A stretch of 20,498 nt of DNA, from NCBI RefSeq assembly GCF_001983105.1, contig NZ_MOMC01000008.1, positions 59,366-79,863 of the forward strand, given 5' to 3'. A model generated the notes under the pieces. The model was not told the origin of the DNA. It saw only the letters and a list, made by a program, of their open reading frames with translations, and did not search any database. Shown one piece after another: positions 15,078 to 20,498 of the stretch. Every line of letters begins with the position of its first letter. Within the stretch, counting starts at the first letter, position 1. The position numbers and the translations under genes were made by a program. Source of the DNA: Pseudofrankia asymbiotica. Lineage in GTDB: Bacteria; Actinomycetota; Actinomycetes; Frankiales; Frankiaceae.

Positions 15078-15329
15078 GGGCGCGCCTGTGACAGATGGGC
15101 CGCCGAGGTCCTCCCAGCCAGCGGCACGGCCCCTTCGCCGGAACGGCTCGGCCGGAGACGGAAACGCCCGCCGACGTGGTCCGCGAAACCCTTCCGGTAC
15201 CGGCCGGACGACGGCGGGGCTCTCCGACAGCTGGCGTGGCCAGCGCCGCCGAATGAGATTCCGATAAGAAACCGGGCGCTACAGGCAATAGACGAAGGCT
15301 GATCGGGCGGATCGCCAGAGAGGCGGCCG

Positions 15330-15335
15330 TAGCAT
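15330..15335 (+). promoter_or_regulatory. -10 box, probably giving a leaderless protease mRNA
   Basis: TAGCAT is followed by seven bases and the ATG at 15343. No Shine-Dalgarno lies in the gap, which supports leaderless translation. The region 15078-15329 between this and the divergent nuclease promoter holds no gene I can support. Confidence 0.5.
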
Positions 15336-15342
15336 CGGTGAC

Positions 15343-16584
15343 ATGGCCGACCAGCCCAACGCAACGGGCCCGAACGCGCAGGCATCCAGCACTCCGCCCG
15401 CGCAACGCCCGCCGGGGTTCCGGATCGGGCGGGTCCGCGGCGTCCCGATCTACGTGTCGCCGCTGGCGGTCGTCTTCGCGGTCCTCGTCGCCACGATCTA
15501 CGCCGACAGGCAGCGGTCCCGGCTCGTCGACCCCAGCGACGCCCTCATCCTGCTGCTGGCCGTCATCACCGCCGTCGGCTTCCTCGTCTCCATCCTGCTG
15601 CACGAGATCGGCCACGCGGTGGTCGCCGAGCAGTTCAAACTGCGTGCCCGCTCGGTCACCGTGCACGGTTTCGCCGGCTTCACCCAGCACGAGAAGGAGC
15701 CGCAGACGGCCGGGCGGCAGTTCCTGCTCTCCTTCTCGGGGCCGTTCGTCAACGGCGTGCTCGCCGGGCTGTGCTATCTCGGCCTGCTGGGGGTCTCCTC
15801 GGACAGCTCGACCGGTGTGGTGCTGCTCGACCTGGGCGTTACGAACCTGTTGCTGTTCGGGTTCAACCTGTTGCCTGGCCTGCCGCTCGACGGCGGCGGG
15901 GTGGTCGTCGCCGCGGTCTGGAGGATCACCGGCGACCGGCTGCACGGCCTGCGCGGCGGCGCCTACGGCGGTCTTGGTGTCGCCGGGGCTCTCGCGATCG
16001 CGATAGTGTACGCCCCAGAAGACGGTTACCCGATCGGCTCGTTGACCCTCGGCCCAGGTAATGGCCTCTACCGCTTCTACTCCCTGGCTCTCGTCGGCTT
16101 CGTCGGCTTCGGCGCCTACCAGTCGCTGCGCGCCGCCGGCCTGCGCGAGAAGCTTCCCGAGCTGCGCGCCGGCCGGCTGATCCGCAAGACGCTGCCGGTG
16201 GACGGGTCGGTGCCACTCGCGGAGGCGCTGCGCCATGCCCAGCAGGTCGGCGCCACCGCCGTCTCCGTCGTCGACGCCACGGGCAACCCCATCATGATCA
16301 TGAACGGGGCGTCGGTGGACGCGATGCCCGAGCATCGCCGCCCCTGGGTCGGCATCTCCGAGGTCAGCAGGACCATCGAGCCGAGCATGATCCTCGACGC
16401 GGACCTCACCGGCGAGGAGCTGCTCAACCACATCCAGCGCCACCCCGCGTCGGAGTACCTCGTCACCCAGAACGGCCGGCCCGTCGGCGTGCTCGTCATG
16501 GTCGACCTCGTCGCGCGCCTGGACCGGAACGCCGCCCGGCGCATGGTGGGACGGACGCCGGGGCGCCCACCAGTCGGCCGGTAG
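15343..16584 (+). CDS. M50 site-2 protease family protein with CBS pair
   Basis: This 413-residue membrane metalloprotease carries the zinc motif HEIGH (87-91; His87, His91, catalytic Glu88) and the third ligand in NLLPGLPLDGG (175-185, Asp183). Hydrophobic segments lie near 40-53, 68-88, 127-150, 158-178, 207-223 and 246-260. A cytoplasmic pair of CBS domains fills about 275-395 (ATAVSVVDATGNPIMIMN, then SEYLVTQNGRPVGVLVMVD). It belongs to the group-3 site-2 proteases, which cut membrane-bound substrates such as anti-sigma factors; CBS domains usually sense adenine nucleotides. The substrate is not indicated by the neighbours. The start ATG has no ribosome site but sits seven bases after a -10 box. 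The gene lies between the nuclease and trmI in the proteasome-proximal block. Confidence 0.92.
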   Translation: MADQPNATGPNAQASSTPPAQRPPGFRIGRVRGVPIYVSPLAVVFAVLVATIYADRQRSRLVDPSDALILLLAVITAVGFLVSILLHEIGHAVVAEQFKLRARSVTVHGFAGFTQHEKEPQTAGRQFLLSFSGPFVNGVLAGLCYLGLLGVSSDSSTGVVLLDLGVTNLLLFGFNLLPGLPLDGGGVVVAAVWRITGDRLHGLRGGAYGGLGVAGALAIAIVYAPEDGYPIGSLTLGPGNGLYRFYSLALVGFVGFGAYQSLRAAGLREKLPELRAGRLIRKTLPVDGSVPLAEALRHAQQVGATAVSVVDATGNPIMIMNGASVDAMPEHRRPWVGISEVSRTIEPSMILDADLTGEELLNHIQRHPASEYLVTQNGRPVGVLVMVDLVARLDRNAARRMVGRTPGRPPVGR

Positions 16585-17736
<1,152 letters not shown>

Positions 17737-17767
17737 CGCCCAGCCACGGTTGGGATGTGGTTCAGGT

Positions 17768-17978
17768 CGGAGTCGGACCGGGTCGGGCGGGAAGGTTGTT
17801 TCTGGTTCGCTCCGTGCGGGCACGGCGCTACGGCCCCTTACTCGCTTCGCTCCCAAGGGACCTCCGCGCCGTGTCCTCCTGCGCTCACGTGCCCTTCGGC
17901 GACCTCGCTGCGGCCCAGCTCACGTCGCTTCGCTCGTGAGCTGGGCCTCCGCGAGGTGCGCCTCCGGGCCAGCCCGGT
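17768..17978 (+). repeat. Structured inverted-repeat element, left arm
   Basis: This non-coding arm is the reverse complement of 18112-18380 in two blocks. Positions 17768-17813 match 18335-18380 perfectly over 46 bp. Positions 17814-17978 match 18112-18272 at about four in five positions by eye, without gaps. Two hairpins stand out. One has arms GGCCCAGCTCACG (17912-17924) and CGTGAGCTGGGCC (17935-17947). The other has arms GGCCCCTT (17832-17839) and AAGGGACC (17855-17862), with one mismatch. Both loops contain TCGCTTCGCT. The element lies between trmI and the convergent ferredoxin gene. Confidence 0.85.
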
Positions 17979-18111
17979 GGCGTTGCGCCGCAGCGTCGCC
18001 AGTTCGGGTTCGGCCGCCGGCCGGCCGTGATCCCCGGCACGAGCGCAGCGAAGTGCCCAACGGCACCAGCCTCATACCGGATTCCGCAACGCTCCAGCGC
18101 ACGATGACCGT

Positions 18112-18380
18112 GCTGGGCGCGGAGGCGCGCCTCGCGGAGGCCCGACCCCGGAGCGAAGCGAACGGGGCCGGGCCGCAGCGAGGTCGCCGGAGCGCCCGTG
18201 AGCGCAGGAGGACGGCGCGCGGAGGTCCCGTGGGAGCGAAGCGAGTACGGGGCCGTAGCGCGCCGCCCGGACGGAGCGAACCGGAAACAACCTTCTCGAC
18301 CGGCCCGGTCCGACTCCCACCCCGTGCCCACGCGGGAGCGAACCAGAAACAACCTTCCCGCCCGACCCGGTCCGACTCCG
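18112..18380 (-). repeat. Structured inverted-repeat element, right arm
   Basis: This is the opposite-strand copy of the left arm. The main hairpin recurs with a changed stem, GGCCCGACCCCGG (18139-18151) with ACGGGGCCGGGCC (18162-18174), around the same TCGCTTCGCT-type loop (read on the minus strand). The about 134-bp spacer between arms (17979-18111) holds no recognisable gene. Reading frames across this region are artefacts of the repeat. Confidence 0.85.
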
Positions 18381-18446
18381 TCCCTGGCCCGAGGCTTGTC
18401 CGGAGCGAACCAGCGACAACCTTCCGCCCCGACCCGAAACTTGGGA
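18273..18446 (+). repeat. Three degenerate tandem units of about 45 bp
   Basis: A unit beginning GGAGCGAACC and continuing ACAACCTTC, with C/G-rich flanks, starts at 18273, 18335 and 18402, i.e. at 62- and 67-bp intervals. Unit 2 (18335-18379) lies within the perfect 46-bp inverted match to the left arm. Unit 3 decays after its first half. A wider stem, CCCGACCCG (18428-18436) with CGGGTCGGG (18456-18464), follows and could act as a terminator for the ferredoxin transcript from the other strand. The remaining 18465-18538 shows nothing I can name. Confidence 0.75.
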
Positions 18447-18538
18447 GCCCGGTCCCGGGTCGGGTCAAGTCCCTCTCAGCTGGCGAGGCGTGGACCCGGC
18501 GGGCAGAGTGGGGACCCATGCGGCACGGGAGGCGGGCC

Positions 18539-18859
18539 TCAGGAGCCCGGGCCGGCTTCCAGGGTGCCGTCGGGCCGTTCCACGTAGATGCAGTCGCCGG
18601 GGCACTCGTCGGCCGCGTCGACCACCGCGTCGATAAGTGGGAGCGGAATCACTACTCGGGCGCCCGGCTGGGTCAGCAGCTCGCCCTCGTCGCTCTTGAC
18701 GTACGCGAGGCCATCGATGTCGTGTTCGAACACGGATGGTGCCCGGGTGACGCACAAGCCGTCACCGGTGCACGCCCCCTGGTCGATCCGCACCCGAAGC
18801 CCGGCCGAGACACCCGAGTTCGAAGGAGTTGCCACGCGGCTCCGATCGTCTGTCACCAT
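18539..18859 (-). CDS. Ferredoxin, single cluster, Asp-ligand type
   Basis: This 106-residue electron carrier has VRIDQGACTGDGLC and DAADECPGDC. The cluster site reads Cys30-x2-Asp33-x2-Cys36 and later Cys86-Pro, so the usual second Cys is Asp. That is the pattern of [3Fe-4S]/convertible [4Fe-4S] ferredoxins such as the Pyrococcus furiosus one. A fourth cysteine, Cys90, follows. The central FEHDIDGLAYV (44-54) is typical of small actinobacterial ferredoxins that serve cytochromes P450. The extra N-terminal 20 residues look disordered. ATG 18859 is used; the next codon is GTG. A TACGGT box six bases before that GTG (18868-18863) would allow a leaderless start there. It is divergent from arc and convergent with trmI. 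No partner enzyme is in the window. Confidence 0.9.
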   Translation of the reverse strand: MVTDDRSRVATPSNSGVSAGLRVRIDQGACTGDGLCVTRAPSVFEHDIDGLAYVKSDEGELLTQPGARVVIPLPLIDAVVDAADECPGDCIYVERPDGTLEAGPGS

Positions 18860-18863
18860 GGCA

Positions 18864-18883
18864 CCGTAACCCGCTGTTTACGG
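18864..18883. promoter_or_regulatory. Inverted repeat between ferredoxin and arc
   Basis: CCGTAA (18864-18869) and TTACGG (18878-18883) form a 6-bp inverted repeat with an 8-bp gap, immediately upstream of the ferredoxin start and in the shared divergent promoter region with arc. It could be an operator affecting the ferredoxin gene. Short, so uncertain. Confidence 0.3.
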
Positions 18884-18934
18884 CAAAGCCTGGTCGTACT
18901 TGCGGACCTTGCCTGTCAGCGGCGGTCACAACGG

Positions 18935-18940
18935 TAGTGT
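18935..18940 (+). promoter_or_regulatory. -10 box for arc
   Basis: TAGTGT fits TAnnnT, 40 bp before the arc start, implying a leader of about 33 bases. A TTGCCT at 18909-18914 is a poor, distant -35. Confidence 0.4.
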
Positions 18941-18979
18941 TGGGTGCGTCCCGGTCAGCACGGGGGAGGTGGAGGCGCG

Positions 18980-20498
18980 GTGTCCGATCCCCGCTCGGGC
19001 TCTGGTTCCGATGGGAGCACGGGTCGTCCTGGTGATGCCGAAGCGGCACGAACGTCGGCATACCAGAAGGAAGTGCACGAACTCACGACGCAGGTCGCCT
19101 TCCTCGAGGAGGAAGTGGCCATGTTGCGACGGCGGCTGTCAGAGTCGCCCCGGCAGGTCCGGGTGTTCGAGGAACGTCTCGCTGAGATCCAGTCGGACCT
19201 GGCGAGCGCCACGGCACACAACGAGAAGCTGGTGGCCACCCTCCGGGAGGCACGTGACCAGATCGTCACGCTCAAGGAGGAGGTCGACCGGCTCGCGCAG
19301 CCGCCGAGCGGCTACGGGATCTTCCTGAACCCGTACGACGACGGCACGGTCGACGTGTTCACCCAGGGCCGAAAGCTCCGGGTGACGGTCTCGCCGAACG
19401 TCGACATCGACGGGCTGCGCCCAGGCCAGGAGGTCATGCTCAACGAGGCTCTCAACGTCGTCGAGGTGCGGGCCTGGGAGCGGCACGGCGAGATCGTGCT
19501 GCTCAAGGAGATCCTCGAGAGCGGCGACCGGGCGCTCGTCATCGGGCACACCGACGAGGAGCGGGTGGTCATGTTGGCCCAGCCGCTGATCGACGGTCCG
19601 GTGCGCGCGGGCGACTCGCTGCTCATCGAGCCGCGCAGCGGTTACGCCTTCGAGCGGATCCCCAAGTCCGAGGTCGAGGAGCTCGTCCTGGAGGAGGTCC
19701 CCGACATCGGCTACGAGCAGATCGGTGGCCTCAAGGGCCAGATCGAGTCGATCCGCGACGCGGTCGAGCTGCCGTTCCTGTACAAGGAGCTGTTCGTCGA
19801 GCACAAGCTCAAGCCCCCGAAGGGCGTGCTGCTCTACGGCCCGCCAGGCTGCGGCAAGACGCTCATCGCCAAGGCCGTCGCCAACTCGCTCGCCAAGAAG
19901 GTCGAGGCGCAGAGCGGCGGCGGCAGCGGCCGGGCGTTCTTCCTCAACATCAAGGGCCCCGAGCTGCTCAACAAGTACGTCGGCGAGACCGAGCGGCAGA
20001 TCCGGCTGGTCTTCCAGCGGGCGCGTGAGAAGGCGTCCGAGGGCATGCCGGTCATCGTGTTCTTCGACGAGATGGACTCGATCTTCCGCACCCGCGGCTC
20101 GGGCGTGTCCTCCGACGTCGAGAACACGATCGTCCCGCAGCTGCTCGCCGAGATCGACGGCGTCGAGCTGCTGGAGAACGTGATCGTCATCGGCGCCTCG
20201 AACCGTGAGGACATGATCGACCCGGCCATCCTGCGCCCCGGCCGGCTCGACGTGAAGATCAAGGTCGAGCGGCCCGACGCCGAGGCGGCCAAGGACATCT
20301 TCGCCAAGTACGTCCTGCCCGATCTGCCGCTGCACCCGGACGACGTGGCCGAGAACGGCGGCAGCCCCGAGGCCACCGTCCAGGCGATGATCCAGCGGAC
20401 CGTCGAGCGGATGTACTCCGAGAGCGAGGACAACCGCTTCCTCGAGGTCACCTACGCCAACGGCGACAAGGAGGTCCTGTACTTCAAGGACTTCAACT
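18980..20498 (+). CDS. arc: Proteasome-associated AAA ATPase ARC/Mpa (incomplete at the window end)
   Basis: An open frame of 506 codons running off the end. ARC (Mpa in mycobacteria) is the hexameric AAA ring that recognises Pup-tagged proteins and feeds them to the 20S proteasome. Domains in order: disordered start (1-24), coiled coil (about 25-107, where Pup binds in this family), and tandem OB folds (about 108-235, from [18 protein letters not shown]). The AAA module follows, with Walker A GPPGCGKT (287-294), pore loop KYVG (332-335), Walker [11 protein letters not shown] (358-367) and Arg-finger region ILRPGRLD (417-424). The GTG start is fixed by GGGGAGG and GGAGG just upstream (nearest gap four bases). 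The end, including the proteasome-docking C terminus, lies outside. The dop, pup and prcBA genes would be expected downstream. Confidence 0.96.
   Translation, partial: MSDPRSGSGSDGSTGRPGDAEAARTSAYQKEVHELTTQVAFLEEEVAMLRRRLSESPRQVRVFEERLAEIQSDLASATAHNEKLVATLREARDQIVTLKEEVDRLAQPPSGYGIFLNPYDDGTVDVFTQGRKLRVTVSPNVDIDGLRPGQEVMLNEALNVVEVRAWERHGEIVLLKEILESGDRALVIGHTDEERVVMLAQPLIDGPVRAGDSLLIEPRSGYAFERIPKSEVEELVLEEVPDIGYEQIGGLKGQIESIRDAVELPFLYKELFVEHKLKPPKGVLLYGPPGCGKTLIAKAVANSLAKKVEAQSGGGSGRAFFLNIKGPELLNKYVGETERQIRLVFQRAREKASEGMPVIVFFDEMDSIFRTRGSGVSSDVENTIVPQLLAEIDGVELLENVIVIGASNREDMIDPAILRPGRLDVKIKVERPDAEAAKDIFAKYVLPDLPLHPDDVAENGGSPEATVQAMIQRTVERMYSESEDNRFLEVTYANGDKEVLYFKDFN

Noticed and set aside
15065..15385. 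N-terminal extension of the RecB-type nuclease (frame open to 15385)
   Set aside because: It would overlap the site-2 protease start, and the added sequence has no similarity to the family; ATG 15064 has a good promoter or ribosome-site context.
18273..18446. Possible CRISPR-like array
   Set aside because: Three degenerate units with unequal spacing, related intervening sequence and an inverted copy 500 bp away; no cas genes nearby. The RecB-type nuclease with Cas4-like cysteines is a stand-alone family member.
17750..18937. A 395-codon plus-strand frame and several minus-strand frames over the repeat element
   Set aside because: They read repeated RSEPETTF or FRFAP-type strings made by the repeated DNA units, run across inverted arms and overlap the ferredoxin gene antisense. 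No real protein.

Overview
The window is very GC-rich (over 70% by eye), has many GTG starts and densely packed genes, and carries the proteasome-ring ATPase gene arc beside trmI. This points to a high-GC actinobacterium. A Frankia-like genome is my best guess, from gene content and style only. The backbone (histidine phosphatase, SCO1664-family kinase-like protein, PAC2 protein, RecB-type nuclease, TrmI, ARC) follows the order I recall for the Mycobacterium tuberculosis Rv2135c-Rv2115c segment that leads into the Pup-proteasome genes.

Layout. 1-2041: phosphatase and SCO1664-family genes (+), closed by a perfect 12-bp terminator hairpin. 2052-2406: remnants of a two-component system (-), namely the last part of a sensor kinase and a response regulator whose receiver domain is almost wholly deleted. 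2449-3336: HAD phosphatase (-). 3734-4576: PAC2 protein (+). 4604-9280: a giant TIR protein with two NACHT-membrane modules, the second catalytically degenerate. 9277-13652: a MacB/FtsX-type ABC exporter operon (-), whose ATPase carries a disordered Gly/Pro/Tyr-rich tail of about 350 residues. 14111-16584: divergent RecB-family nuclease and M50 site-2 protease, apparently both leaderless. 16744-17736: trmI. 17768-18464: a non-coding structured inverted-repeat element. 18539-18859: ferredoxin (-). 18980 to the window end: arc, incomplete.

How the parts fit. The housekeeping genes concern tRNA modification, nucleic-acid processing, membrane proteolysis and protein turnover. Between the PAC2 gene and the RecB-type gene sits an accessory block: the TIR-NACHT protein, a likely immune sensor/effector, and the ABC exporter. 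These two face each other and share one CTAG as their stop codons, so they are not one transcript.

The most interesting items are: (1) the TIR-NACHT-TM-pseudoNACHT-TM protein, which has lost the expected TIR catalytic Glu and the second Walker A Lys; (2) the inverted-repeat element, with hairpins conserved by compensatory changes; (3) the PGY-tailed ABC ATPase; (4) the collapsed two-component system.
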